A stretch of DNA of 64,000 nt. It comes from Abelmoschus esculentus. Its lineage: Eukaryota; Streptophyta; Magnoliopsida; Malvales; Malvaceae. Both the position numbers and the translations under genes were made by a program. Location of the stretch: assembly GCA_035048815.1 (NCBI GenBank), contig JAUCBN010000043.1, forward strand, positions 67,001-131,000. Reading direction: 5' to 3'. Below are positions 33,766-46,500 of the stretch, piece by piece. Under the pieces are notes generated by a model. It saw only the letters and a program-made list of their open reading frames with translations, was not told the DNA's origin and made no database searches. The first letter of the stretch is position 1, and every line of letters starts with the position of its first letter.

Positions 33766-34905
33766 CTAAGACCTTAGTTTCCCACCATAAGCTTGCTTGC
33801 AAATTGCGTAAGATTTTTGCCGAGGACTGCACAGCTCAGAATTCCCTGGACATCCTCGTAGACAATTATCCCCCAGGCTACCGGTAACAGCCGTATCGCC
33901 GGCGAAAAACTCCGCCGGAGGTTTCCCGATCAAGAAATTCCCGTCCAGAAACAACCGCCTCAACGTCTTCTTCTTGCTGTAACCCAATGGGATCGCGCCA
34001 CGTAATTGGTTGTAACGCAACGACAGGGACGACAACATCGGATAGTCCGCGAAATTCGCAGGAACGTTCCCCTCGATCTTGTTGAACCCGAGGTTAACGG
34101 CGACGAGGTCGCTGTTACCGCCACTGGGCTTTGAGACCTCGACACCTGTGAGGCTGTTATTCGCTAAATCGACCTGTTGTAACGACGGTAAGAGAAAGAA
34201 CCAAGCTCCCAGTTTACCCGAGAACGAATTGACGCTGAGTTCAACGACTTCCAACCGCTTCAACCCGTCGAAAGCGGATTTCGAGATGTACCCAGATAAT
34301 GAATTCCCCCTTAAAGCAAGCTCCAATAAGTTAAACGGTAGCTTGGGGATAAAACCAGTGAGTTTGTTGTAACTCAGGTCGAGTCTCTTCAAACTCGAAA
34401 GCATGTTAAGATTCTTCGGCAAATTCCCGGACATAGAATTATGAGAAAGGTCCAACGATTCCAGCGATTTCAACGTCGTGACTGAATCAGGGATCGAACC
34501 GGAGAATGAGTTGGATTTCAGTGTCAGAGTTTGGAGATTACGTAGAGAAGAAAAGGAAGAAGGTATGGGGCCAAAGAAGTAGTTATCGGAAAGATCGAGA
34601 GTGATGAGTTGGGTGAGTCGGGAAATGAGAGGGGTCAGCTGACCGGAGTAACCGACGGGATCCAGTGTGATTTGTGTGACACGAGTTGCGTCCGTGGAGC
34701 AAGCAACACCGCATATGAAGTGTGTTCGTCGTGGGACGGTGCAAGGATCTGCGTCGAAGTCCCATGAGGCGAGACAAGACCATGAAGGGATTGAGGTTTG
34801 TTTAATGGAGGCTTTCAAGGCTTTGAGAACATAAACATCATCTGGTGAAGTCAAGGCTTGAGCTTGAATCAGATGAATAAGAAGCAAATAGAAGAGTTTT
34901 AACAT
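33766..34905 (-). CDS. Secreted leucine-rich repeat protein (At3g17640-like)
   Basis: Intronless, 379 residues. A signal peptide (about 1-18) precedes an LRR N-terminal cap with WDFDADPC and Cys pairs. About nine plant-type LRRs follow (for example LITLDLSDNYFFGPIPSSFS). A Cys-rich C-cap ends in CKQAYGGKLRS, the ending I recall for At3g17640 relatives. There is no transmembrane segment, kinase or GPI-like tail, so it should be an extracellular or wall-bound binding protein; no ligand is known. Length and ends fit a complete gene. It stands alone, with its promoter to the right. Confidence 0.88.
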   Translation of the reverse strand: MLKLFYLLLIHLIQAQALTSPDDVYVLKALKASIKQTSIPSWSCLASWDFDADPCTVPRRTHFICGVACSTDATRVTQITLDPVGYSGQLTPLISRLTQLITLDLSDNYFFGPIPSSFSSLRNLQTLTLKSNSFSGSIPDSVTTLKSLESLDLSHNSMSGNLPKNLNMLSSLKRLDLSYNKLTGFIPKLPFNLLELALRGNSLSGYISKSAFDGLKRLEVVELSVNSFSGKLGAWFFLLPSLQQVDLANNSLTGVEVSKPSGGNSDLVAVNLGFNKIEGNVPANFADYPMLSSLSLRYNQLRGAIPLGYSKKKTLRRLFLDGNFLIGKPPAEFFAGDTAVTGSLGDNCLRGCPGNSELCSPRQKSYAICKQAYGGKLRS

Positions 34906-35640
34906 GATATGCTTTTCTGAAGCTGGTGAGTGACATGAATGGAGTGTGATGCAAACTTAAAGGGTTTTGAATGGAGCCTGGAGGCCGAGGGTAGTGCTTT
35001 GAAAACTCTGTCTCTGGTTGGACGCCACTCAGAATATTAATAATAGGAAATTGGAATACCCAAACCCAACCAACCCTACAGCCTAGCCTACAAACATAAT
35101 ACTTGTATATATCTATATGCCTGGAGCCAGGAGCCAGGAGGCTGGAGGTTGTATAAAGTCGTATATTTTGATTTGATTCCCGAGATATCTTGTGTTATCA
35201 AATTATGTTTATTATAGTTGTTGTAATATTTAAGAGATTAAGGACAAATACTTTTGATTTAAGATCCTATTATACTCCATATGAATCAAATTTATCTTCC
35301 ATTCTTCGTGTATGAAAACACAACCAAAGCATCCTATTCCTTGGTGGTTGTTCTGGGTGTAAAGGAGTCCAAAATATCAATGACTTGATAACTACTCTTC
35401 TAACAAACTCTAATCCAACAAACAAACGTTAAAGAAATGACCAAACCAAGCTGTCAGGTTTTAAAGCTGGAAATCTCTAGGGGGAATCGGTGGTCCTGAT
35501 GTTCGGTAAGGACAATTATATTTCATTTTTCATTAAATAATAAATTGAAATTTTAATATAGGCACTGAGTTTAAGAGACTCGAAGTGGATGGATAATGAT
35601 GAATCTGTGGTAGTGGTTAGTTGATGGAAATGGAACTACT
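34906..35640. other. Spacer with LRR gene promoter region
   Basis: No gene recognised. A small repeat of GGAGCCA/GGAGGCT words lies at about 35125-35150. Confidence 0.45.
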
Positions 35641-35644
35641 TTTG

Positions 35645-35742
35645 GTTGCTGCTATTGCCTATTGCCTATTGCCTACTGCTTAATGCCTAATGCCTATTGC
35701 CTGTTGCCTGTTGCCTGTTGCCTGTTGCCTATTGCCTATTGT
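35645..35742. repeat. 7-base minisatellite (TTGCCTA/TTGCCTG)
   Basis: About 13 tandem units of TTGCCT(A/G), with slightly diverged units in the middle (TTAATGCCTAATGCC). Uninterrupted G-type units form a sub-block, which suggests recent slippage. Confidence 0.9.
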
Positions 35743-36353
35743 TGTGATCATGTCAACAGTCAATGCTCCCTCCGTACTTGAGATGCTCACACTTTACATG
35801 AGGAGACTTGGTGCTGCAACAATTCGAATAACCAATTAGTTCCTTGCATGAAGGGAAAACTTGGGAATGGGAATAATGATTGGAAACCGATTGAGGAATC
35901 TGATGAAGAATCGGCTGTTTCTTTTTCACCATCTCAAAAAACTCACAGTGCTCTTAAGCCTCACTGGTTGTAAAAAATTACCAGTGATTGGAATGGATCA
36001 TTTAAGATGGTATAGTTCTTTTATGCTGATAGATTTTATTATATTTTCACATGCAAAGACTTAAAAGTAAGAAAAAGTATTCTTCAGTTTAATGTTTTTA
36101 TTTATTTTTAATACGAAGAAGTTGATAATTTTTTTAAAATTTAAAGTACTTAAAATAATTCGAGATTTTGGGTGTTGATAATTTTAAATTTTGAGTTATT
36201 TTATGAACATATTTAAAATTTAATGTCCCAAATAAAATGAAAAAAATAAGGATGCAAGTATATTATAATTAAAATACGTTTAAAACAATATCTTCCAAAG
36301 CAAGGGATACAAAAATTTGTAGTTACTACTAAATGATGGCAGAACTTGGAAGC
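35743..36353. other. Spacer, 3' side of the pseudouridine synthase gene
   Basis: No gene seen; the right part is the probable 3' UTR of the leftward gene. Confidence 0.5.
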
Positions 36354-39083
36354 CTACGAGATCTCAGTTTTTATCTCACGATCCAAAATATCCCAACTTT
36401 TTTGCATGTATGAAGGCAATGGAGCAACGATTTCCAGGCTCTTGAGCTTTGAAAGATCGTCATCTGAAAACAATCCTGAATTTTCCAATGCTTTAGAGAC
36501 ATTCGGTAAGATCATTTCCCGACAGTGAAGATGCAGGTGAAGCCGCTTATCTGAAATGCTTCCACTCTCCATGTCAAGTCCAAAAGGGAGCAAATTTTCC
36601 TTTGAGGCCTTTTTGTTAAAATTCTTTCGAAGATCGGATTCAGCCAGATTTTGCAACCTTCTATGAGCTTGCCATCCGTATTTGTAGTCTCCAACAATTG
36701 GTGTTCCCAGTACCTCAGCACAGTGTACTCGAAGCTACGAATTTATATGATCGAAAGTGATTTTATGAATATAAAAACTATAAAAAAAAAAAAAAAAAAA
36801 AGAGCAGAAGAGTTTGATTTTGATACATACTTGGTGCTTTCTACCAGTGAGAGGAGATAGTTCTAACCATGTGTACCCTGCATTAAGAGTTGGAGCACTC
36901 AGCATAAGAAGGTATGCAATGCCAAAGAGTAGCATTTGAAAAGTTCACACGTGATAAGTGTCATATCCCGAACACTTTCATATGTATTCCGCAAAGATCA
37001 TGATAATCACATGAAATAAGCGTTGCAATGATTTTACCATGCGGTGATGTCTTTATCACACGATACTCTGTTATTGCATGTTGAGATGACATAATCTTGT
37101 AATTGTCAAAGACGGTGATTCGATCAGATTTCCCGTCATCAACCACCACCTACAACCAGCACAAGCCGAGAATTGTTTAGAAAATGTATATAGTTTAACT
37201 GCCAAAGCTTCTAGAATGGTTAATGATTTTAATACTTGGAACAATAAGACAACCTAGAATCAAGATTATTCTAACCTTTTGAAGTGGAGCTGAAATTGTT
37301 CCCTTAGGGCGCCTTGGAGACCCGATAACAAGTGCCCAATACCTCTTTTGCAAAACTCTTTTCTCATTATCAAAATCCTTGAGACATAAGGGACTAAAGT
37401 TAGCCATAACCAAACCAATAACATTGCTGTTCTACTGATAATAACGAGGTAAGAAAGGAAAAGAAAGTTTAGACAAAAAAAAAGTCACATGTTTTGATGC
37501 ACCGAGTGATTCCTCACGGAATATAGAATGTAGAATTGCTGCACTTGTTTGCGTTCTCCCCATCACCAATATGCCACTACAATCTCTGTCGAGTCTGTGC
37601 ACCTAATTAACGGAAAAGAATGTTCACAGAGACATCCGGTTCTAAAATTAACAAAAGTATATATACCCTTGTAATATTACCAAATCAAATGGGAAAAAAG
37701 GTTATTTACTATTCAACTGCTTATTAGCAATATGGTTATGGAATGTGAACAGGATCTCAACCTTGACCCGACAAATGAAAAAATAACAAGGTCCACTTAT
37801 GTTCAGTCATCAGGCCAGGCAGTTCCATATTATCATAACCTAACACATCAGTTCCATATTATCTACAATGCAACTCAACTTTGACCCGAAAAATGAACAA
37901 ATAACAAAGTTCACTAACCAAGCGTGGCGGTTCCGAGTAATCATAGCATAACCAGGCGGCTGCTAAGTCATCTAAACTCCATTTGATGCCAATGCCACCC
38001 TGTTTTCAAGTTCAAACATGAATTCAACAATATAAAAAGAAGCAAAATCAATCAACATATTATAAATACGAGGACCAACGAACTAGAAAATTCTGATGGA
38101 TTACCTGAACCGGCATCCCTGGAGGCTTATTGAGAACAATAATGGCTGGATCCTAGTTTGATCATAAGTTTGGAAATGAGGATATAAGATAGCTTAATAT
38201 TGCTAAGCCAAGTTATTCAGTTTAAGAGAACCTTGTAAAGCTCCAAGCTTCGGATAAAGTTTGATTCTTCATCGGTGCAGCAATGTTCTTGTTTCTCCTC
38301 TGGAAACTTTCCAACACTAATAGGAAGAAGGATTCTATCTCCAACATTCAATGAATCTGTAGCTCCAACCTTCACATGAAAATAAACTATGTTATAACTT
38401 ATAATCCGATGCATAACTAAACACGGGATGAAATGCTATCGTCTAAAGATGTCAAAATACATAAAAAAATCGAAAACATTGAACATACATCCGTCGGACA
38501 GATTTTTCACTTATATATCCGAATCTAAGTAACATAAAAGAAGGGGAAATTCAAATAAAATTACCCTTTTAACTTGAGTCTTTTGTACTTGACAACCATC
38601 ATCAGAAACCTCCATGGTAATGGATTCTCTTCGAACCTGTGAAAATGAATTGAAAACTTAACTGCTTTAATCTAAAAAAGTAAAATATTCGATGAACAGT
38701 AATAAAAGAAACCAAACCTGTCGTAAACGAAATAGCTTTCGTACTAGACTTCTAGGCAGCTTCGGGCAGCATTTCAAAATCCACTTCAGAGCCGTCGTTT
38801 CATAGGCGGCGGCGGCGTTGGAAGGGGATTTCAAATTGGATTTTCCTGTTATTTTAGCTCCCAAATCCGAAGCATTGATGGTTTTAGCAAATGGGGGTAG
38901 CGTCAACCATTTGCTTTCCCTCTTCTTTTCACTATTTCCGACATCGCTTGTTGATAACGCAGAGGTTGAACTGTAGTGCGATCGGAGCTGGTGGACGGCC
39001 GTGATGATAATTCCACAGCCGTCGTCAGCGGGTGATGGTTGTGAACATAGGAGGCGGCGTAGGAGATTGGCGCGAACCAGCAT
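36354..39083 (-). CDS. RNA pseudouridine synthase, RluA family, organelle-targeted (PUS4-like)
   Basis: Converts uridine to pseudouridine in RNA; close to the plant group annotated as RNA pseudouridine synthase 4, mitochondrial. Ten exons on the minus strand: 39083-38718, 38636-38565, 38369-38232, 38152-38105, 37999-37919, 37602-37489, 37377-37276, 37149-37038, 36877-36831, 36734-36354; total 1461 bases, 486 residues. The Arg-rich, acid-poor start (MLVRANLLRRLL) looks like a mitochondrial presequence. An S4-like part spans exons 1-3 (PRSLVRKLFRLRQ), and VLNKPPGMPVQ opens the catalytic domain. The catalytic motif HRLDRDCSG carries Asp240, and GRKHQLRVH is the conserved later motif, split by the last intron. 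All key motifs are intact. Intron 9 has a 20-base A run (T on the gene strand). Confidence 0.93.
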
Positions 39084-40860
39084 CGCCGTAAATTTTGTGT
39101 CGGGAGGAGTTTTGGGGTTTGGGAACTAAAATTTGCCCTGAAGTTCATTAGCCCAATTGTTTGCCAACCTTACCACGGGTTTATGGGCGTCTCAACGTTT
39201 AAAATTTTAATTTTTAGCTTTATTCTTTTAAATCTTAAAACAAAACTGAATTCTATTAAAATAAAAATATATATAATTTTAATAATGTAAAAGAGAATTT
39301 TAAGGATCAAAAAGTTTAAGTATAAAATAAAAGAAGAAGAAATTTAAATACATCATTTTTTAATTCAACATTTATCATCTATAATAAATAGTTTATACTA
39401 TTCTTTTATATCTATCCAAATAGATAATATAAAAGATAAAAGGAGCAGTGAGTAAATCAAAATAAGCTTACAAGTTTTTTTTGCAAAATATATTTGAATA
39501 TATTAATGAACAACTATAAAGGATAATATAAATACTAAAGCACCGACAATAATAAATTAGATATAAGTAATGTGAGAATCATGATATTATTATAGATCTA
39601 TTACAAACAACGTGACATAAGGCAAAAAAATATACTATAAGAACATATTAAAACGTATCGTAAAAGAATAACTAAAACATATAACAAAGACAAATGATTT
39701 TATATAAAAATACAGACAAAGTAATCTATAATAATATCATCAAAAGATCCACCGGATTTCATAGAATTGTACTAAGGGCAACCGAACAATAAGTTACTCA
39801 AAAGCTCATAGTTCCAAAGTTGACTCGTAATTTGATAGAATTTGTTGATATTTATATATTGTTGTTGATGGCAACATTTATTAATAATTGTTTTAGAAAA
39901 TTTGTTCAAATCTAAATTATTTTTATTTGAATCTCCTGCAACCGTACATAAGGTGATGGCAATTCCAATGGAGCGGCAGTTAGCACTTCGCACTGAGCAG
40001 TAAATGTTGAGACTTGGGTTGCATGTTCCATCTGATAAAGAATGCTTTGATTTTCATAGACCAAACCCAATTAAATACTACAGTATATTTTGAATAAAAT
40101 GCCGGTCGTAATTATTATAATAATAAAACCAGTTCTCCACTCTCCAGTAGACTACAAACGATGAAACAATACTAAAACCCCAAGAGGATTCTAACCAGCA
40201 ACTCTTCTCTGCTGCAGCCTGCAGATCAAAGGATCAGGGAAACAATGAGTTGACCCTATAATTAAACAGGATTTATATTAGTAACAGCATTGTCTTTACG
40301 AATATGTTTTTGGATTACTACTTGCTCTAAAAAACAAGTCTCACTTTGAATATAGGGATTGAATTATGATGACATATAAAAAACGACTTCTCTTACTAAA
40401 ACCATGAGAATAGGTCTTCAAGTTATCAAAATCCATCGTGATGTTGGAAGGATCGTACTTCATGTCCTGATAATTGGAGGGAGACTTTGCCCACTGGCAG
40501 TGTGCTACAGATGATATGGGAAGCGAGACCACGTTATTTGTGCCTAATAATTGGATTATTTTGTTTATAATCATAACAACTAATTTATTAAACAATTAAT
40601 TTGGATCGAATTTTATTACGAGAAGATATTATTAATTTAATAGTCTCCGTTCATAACCTTAAGCATAACATTGTTTAAAAGATTTTACGCCTTTTATCCG
40701 CTGGATTGCATTTCAACTCTTTTACTTCCCGTGTATGTCGTTGTTGCATACCAAGCACTCCGTTTTTCAGACAGGGGATGTTGTTATGACAGGATTGACA
40801 CTGGCCCTGTTTTAGTCAAAAAAAATCCCACCATTAATATCGAATTGACAACTTCGTTTC
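39084..40860. other. Spacer, no gene seen
   Basis: AT-rich, apart from the divergent promoter of the pseudouridine synthase (39084-39200) and the promoter of the peptide gene (right end). Confidence 0.5.
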
Positions 40861-40866
40861 AAATGC

Positions 40867-40874
40867 TATAAATA
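40867..40874 (+). promoter_or_regulatory. TATA box of the small-peptide gene
   Basis: TATAAATA lies 58-65 bases upstream of the ATG at 40932, giving a predicted transcription start near 40900 and a leader of about 30 bases. Confidence 0.65.
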
Positions 40875-40931
40875 GAATCCAAATGCTCCCCTTCTCCAGT
40901 GTCTTTAGCTGTGAATCATATAGCCAAAAAA

Positions 40932-41174
40932 ATGGGGAAAGCATTGTTCATTTTTCTTCTTGTTTCTCTCCTGTTGTCTGAAACAGGGGCAAGGTTTTTG
41001 AAGGATTCAAGGTTGCAGCCCGGTACAAAAATGGCTCTGTGCCCGAGTCCAGGTTTCGGACATAGATACAAGACTGTTCCAGCCCTTGGAGTGGAGAAAT
41101 CCGAGTACGATAAAGTTGTAGTGATTGAAGGTGAGAAGTCAGGTCCGAGCCCTGGTGGAAATCAATGGCGATAA
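40932..41174 (+). CDS. Small secreted peptide precursor with two PSPG motifs (PIP-like candidate)
   Basis: 80 residues, single exon. The start is the first ATG after the TATA box. Residues 1-20 form a signal peptide (MGKALFIFLLVSLLLSETGA). The mature part is small and charged, with one internal block CPSPGFGH (37-44) and a C-terminal block SGPSPGGNQWR (70-80). PAMP-induced peptides (PIP/PIPL) end in SGPS-x-GxGH motifs, and some carry two. Here the internal copy keeps GFGH and the terminal copy keeps SGPS but not GH. Precursor size, signal peptide and C-terminal position fit a peptide hormone. The family assignment is an inference and it may be a distinct type. Confidence 0.6.
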   Translation: MGKALFIFLLVSLLLSETGARFLKDSRLQPGTKMALCPSPGFGHRYKTVPALGVEKSEYDKVVVIEGEKSGPSPGGNQWR

Positions 41175-41709
41175 CACTGACAAGTGACTTCCAACGTTTG
41201 ATTCATTGCACTTTCTGGCTTTCTCAATTCGGCACATTTTCCTTTATTCTATTTTTCTAAAGGATCTTTTAGTATTTTTATTATGATTTATGTTAGAATA
41301 TTTGAAGGTAAAATTCACGAATAGTAATTGAACTTTAGTCTATTACTACATTTAATTTGAAAAAAAAAAAGTTTGATACGAGTCCAAACAAAACGAAGTA
41401 CTCAAACCATACAAACCTTTTAATATAAATGGACTTTACATGAAAAGCAAAGCAATCCGTAGCCAAAGGGCAGAAACATGTTTAGTTGATTTCGGGAAGA
41501 ACACAAGAGAAAGATGTCATTGGCCTCACTTCCTGTAAAAGAAGAAAGATAAATAAATAAATAAATGTGCCTGTTCTATTTATCAGCAATTCAGCATGAC
41601 TTGATGCGAAGCAATTACCAACAAAATCTTGTTTCCTTGGTATCGACACACAGAGACAGCTCTCTCATCAGCTCCTGCAGGCTGCAGGCTGCATGCGCCA
41701 AGTTACACT
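41175..41709. other. 3' region of the peptide gene, then spacer
   Basis: Contains probable polyadenylation-type AATAAA-like words. No other gene recognised. Confidence 0.45.
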
Positions 41710-41713
41710 CTTT

Positions 41714-42706
41714 TCTCACGCTTCGTGTATCGTAGCAACGCAGGACCGGGCGAGATACTTTCTGGTTGTGCTTAACTCTTGGGAGCGGGATAGCATTAAG
41801 GGTGTAGTACGTGCCGAGCAGCCGTCCTATCTTCGGATGGGCGTGCTGATCGCGCACCACACTGGTCAGGAGCTGTCCCCGCTTCCCTGATGAGCCCATG
41901 GGAGGGCGAAACCAGTAAGCATCGAGATGGTTAAGACTGAACCTCGGGTGTGCGAGAGGCCTGAGGTGCCGCACGGGGTGGTTGTCCCTGCGTTAAAACT
42001 CTGACCCCGTGACAGATGGTATCAGAGCGTGGCCGTATGCTAGCTGTCGAGTTTGTCAAGCGCCCCATGTGCCGCGGAGCGAGTCGTGTGGACGAGCAAG
42101 TGAAGCTCGCACCCTAAGAGAAGGGGTGTTCGCAAGTGGGTCCTCTAGAAAGAGATTGAGACGAGGACGGGTAGGCAGGAAGCCACAGCGAAAGTTCTCC
42201 AGATGGTCGTGCTGCAATGGGACACCTTGTCTAAGTGGCGAGTGGCCATGAGGTGGTTGCGAGCAGACCTTTGCCCAACAGTGGAGGGCGGCCCCAGTTA
42301 GTGGGCGAGTTTGGGAGAATTGCACACTAGTTCCTGGCTACTTTCCAGAAGGGAAAGAGTTTCCTCCCCATGCACGAGGGCGTGCATGAATCAGGTGGGG
42401 GAGATTGTCACGGTCCGTGTATCGTAGTAACGCGGGACCGGGCGAGATGCTTTCTGGTTGTGCTTAACTCTTGGGAGCGGGATAGCATTAAGGGTGTAGT
42501 ACGTGCCGAGCAGCCGTCCTATCTTCGGATGGGCGTGCTGATCGCGCACCACACTGGTCGGGAGCTGTCCCCGCTTCCCTGATGAGCCCATGGGAGGGCG
42601 AAACCAGTAAGCATCGAGATGGTTAAGGCTGAACCTCCGATGTGTGAGAGGCCTGAGGTGCCGCACGGGGTGGTTGTCCCTGCGTCAAAACTCTGACCCC
42701 GTGACA
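41714..42706 (+). mobile_element. TRIM (terminal-repeat retrotransposon in miniature)
   Basis: Two 301-base LTRs, 41714-42014 and 42406-42706, ending CCCCGTGACA; the right one starts TGTCACGG and the left one TCTCACGC (one base of TG lost). About 13 differences separate them. Two bases after the left LTR is a primer-binding site TGGTATCAGAGC, complementary to initiator tRNA-Met. A purine tract (AGGTGGGGGAGAT) precedes the right LTR. The inner 391 bases encode nothing. CTTT flanks both ends. The GC content is clearly above the surroundings. I see no 5S rRNA match, so it is not a Cassandra element. Confidence 0.9.
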
Positions 42707-42710
42707 CTTT

Positions 42711-43579
42711 CATCTCGCTCTTCTTTGTACAACTTGAAGCATGCACCTTTTCACAAGTTCAACCAACCCAACATCCTCTCTATGATTTCCCCTTCTTCGT
42801 CCAATGAAACAAACTCTTCTGAAACCCAGAATTGAATCAGACTCTCTACACTTAAACAGAGGAAACAGGGTCTTAAATGGGGTGGCACTTGGCAGATCAT
42901 CAGAACTCAAGGCAAGGCTAACTCATCCATGGTACTTACGACTTGGGCTCTCTTTAAATACGAATACGACTTGAGATTTTCAAGCAACATCTGCCGTAGT
43001 GAAAAAAAATAGATTTAAGGTTGGGAATATGGTTATCATTTGTTGATAAATTAAAATTGAATAATTAATTGTATACATTAGTGGATGGAAATTCTAACGT
43101 ATGATGAGAAGCTTTTAAAAATAGATTCAATTCATTTTCTTGAATTTTTAGCATTTTAAATTTCTAGAATTTAGTTAAATTTTACCAAAATTTCAAAATC
43201 TGAAAACTAAAATATCATAATTAATTAAATTAAAATGCAAGGACAAAATCAACAATCTATGCGTACTACAAATCCTAATGACAAACTTTGACAAAAAAAA
43301 ATATTTTAACGCAAACTGTAAAATCGTTACTAGATATATAAGCTATCGTTCCCAAAAGATTCCCAAGCTAATCCGAGATTCAATATTTTTAGTTTCAGTG
43401 TGTAAAATGAAATTTGACATAATCATTTCATCTCAGATCTTTCTTTCTGTTTTCTTTGTCTGAATCTTCTGATTGACCTTAATCCTTAACTAATTTTCAC
43501 ATGAATCCATTTCTGAAATCGGTTACGGAATCGAATTTGTAAAGGGATTCAGTCCCGTGCTTGAACGTTTCTCTATGCA
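42711..43579. other. Spacer with ZFPL1 promoter and 5' UTR
   Basis: No gene recognised. The last few hundred bases before 43580 should hold the promoter and leader of the rightward ZFPL1 gene. Confidence 0.5.
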
Positions 43580-46500
43580 ATGGTGGTCTGCAAATGCCGC
43601 AAGGTATTCTTCCTTTAATCAATCCGTATCAAATCTTTGATCACTTGGATAAAATTCGTTGAGATGCATGTGTTGGAATTAATACTTCATCTCTGGAGGT
43701 TTTAGATCTACCTGATTTTTTTTATCACCTTACAGAATTCATCATTTTTCTTCAGATCTCCGTTGTCTTAATTGTATAGCTTATGAATCGGAAATGTGAA
43801 TTTCAAATGAACGAATCTAACATAGGGGAACACCGACCTTGATTTTTGGAGCTTCAAGTGGAATGTTGCTTGTTATGTTATGATACATTATGAATTTATT
43901 TAATTTTTGAGAAGTATGTTTTGGAAATTATAATACATCGTCGGAGGTTTTAGATCTATCAAAATTCTTGTTCATCGTCTTTAAGAATTTAGGAGTCTTC
44001 AAATCCTTGCTGTCTGAATTTTGGAGTTTATTCATTAGAAAATGTGGATTTAATTACTTCAATGGATGAATCGAACAGAAAAGGATGTCGACCTTGATAT
44101 TCAGAGGGTTTCAGTGGAATGTAGCTTATTGGTATTAAGTTACCAGTGTGAATTGCGTAGGATAAATTTAGAGCTGATGCTGAGTTGAGATCGAGAATTG
44201 AGATATATTTGTTTATGATCTAAAGGATTTAGGATTTTAATATCTTTGTTTTCCAAATCTATTTACTGGAAAATGTGAACTCTATTGCTTTAATGCATGA
44301 ATCGAACAGAGGGGATATTGTTGACTTTGATATTTGGTGGGGGTTCAAGTGGAATGTAGATTGTTATGTTATGAATTTACTAGCTTGTGCAGCATAGGAT
44401 GATAGGATAAAATTTAGAGCTGATGTTATTTGGTTGAGATCAAAGGTTGGCAAATATCTCATTATGTAAATATCCATTTGTCCTTTTGGTGTTTCAGGCA
44501 ACAAAGTTATATTGTTTCGTGCACAAGGTCCCTGTTTGTGGAGAATGCATCTGTTTTCCTGAGCACCAAACATGCGTGGTAAGTTATAACATTCTGTTCA
44601 TTTTGCATTCAAAGCTATATTTCCAAGCACTTTGGTTGGCTTAAATGAAAAATTGATTGTGCATCACCGACTATGAGAAAACAAGGGAGTGAAAATAATA
44701 ATTATCCTATTTATACCTGGAAAAGTAGGAGTGGCTGTTTTGTAACTTATAACATATGTTTCTTTCCGCTTTGCTCTAGATTCGTACTTACTCAGAATGG
44801 GTCATAGATGGAGAGTATAGCTGGCCTCCCAAGTGTTGCAAATGCCAAGCTGTACTTGAGGAGGGGGCTGGCTCTGAAACTACTCGGTTGGGTTGCTTAG
44901 GTATGTGTTTATGCTGATGTGGATACTGCCTCTAGTGTTTTTTTGGAGGTTGCAGAAAGCATGTTTGACTCATGCTGTTTAATTTTATTGTATATTTTTG
45001 CTTTTCTAGATGCCATACACACAAATTGCTTGATTTCACATATCAAAAGCTTTCCTCTGCACACTGCACCTGCTGGCTATACTTGTCCTTCATGTTCTAC
45101 ATCCGTAAGTTTTCTAATCACCTTGAGTCAGCTGTTCCCTAGCAACATGCTTATGTTTAGCATTGTTTCAACTGAAAATAAGAGTTCGCAGAATTGATTA
45201 TTACTCTATTCTTTAACCTTTCAAGTAGTTGGAAGCATCTAGATGCTAAATGTGTCTATGCTTGAAAACATTGATAGATAACAGATTAACCGTGATAAAA
45301 ACTTTCGTGATGCTGCTTGCTTATGCTTTTGGAGCTAGTCATATAGGTAGTTAGCGGAGTAAAACTCTTTTGCTGATTATTATTTTACTGACATTTCCAC
45401 TTTATTTATTTGAATACTTTCCATGGCATAATGGAAGCAGAGGTTGATATTAATAATGGAACAAATGTAAATGAGATATCTCATATGTGAGAAGAATTCA
45501 TATTCTGTTACTTAAGGAATAAGGACTCAAGACCGTTCAATTTTCCAGTGACATTCCTCAATTTGTTTACTGATTGATATGCATATATTATAGCTATTAT
45601 TTTGATGGTCTTGGTTATAACATACTTCTGTCAGTAATTGTTCTTTGGCTTGCCTCATTTATTTCAATGGTTTCTTTCCCAGATATGGCCTCCCAAGAGT
45701 GTTAAAGATTCAGCATCCCGTCTTCATTTACTGCTAAAGGAGACTATCATGCAGGTGAGTTAACTTCGATTTCTGCTATTTCAAAAACGTGCTCCTCCTA
45801 AATGTAAAGTGAACTTTAGATATATTTTTCTTTTGATACCATGAATTTTGTTAAGAAAATTTGTCTGTCAAATGTGTTGATCAGCACAACTAGCTGCTCC
45901 CAATGAAAATTAATGTAAAATGTAGGCTATAGAAGTCTATAGCCAAACCTTTTCTTTCCTTGGCCACTAAAAGTATTGAACTATGAAATAGTTGCTTAAA
46001 TCTCATTCCAAGCACTTCCTAAGATCCCAGCATGTGGAGTGGTCACTCAATAATTTGATGCTTCTAAATGCCGAAGGTCATTGATTACCTCTGAAATTAA
46101 TATCTAAATATTATCCTTAAGAAGTGCTCCGAAGGAAAAAAGTAATTTGGATTGAGTGGAGATCTAACATGCTCTGTTGCAGCTTTATATTGGACTTTTC
46201 ATTTTAGGTTGAAATGAATATGAGTAGAGTTCTATCAATTTTATAATCTGCTTAAATAAATTTTATACGACTTATGTGGCTAATGTGCAGACTGGCATGA
46301 AGAATTTGTTTGGAAATCATCCACCACCTGCATTTGCTTCTGATCCACTGATTACTGTAAACTCCACCGGAGGAAGGGAGCATGGTGGGAATTCATCACC
46401 TGCTATGTCAAAAGATGAAGGATACTCAGCTATTGGAGGACCTTCTAAACCTACGGTGACTGAAATAACGGAGATAGATGTTCCTAGTTCGGCTGAGAAG

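Noticed and set aside
42009..42746. Several open frames inside the TRIM
   Set aside because: GC-rich sequence gives long chance frames on both strands; they mirror each other in the two LTRs and have no domain.
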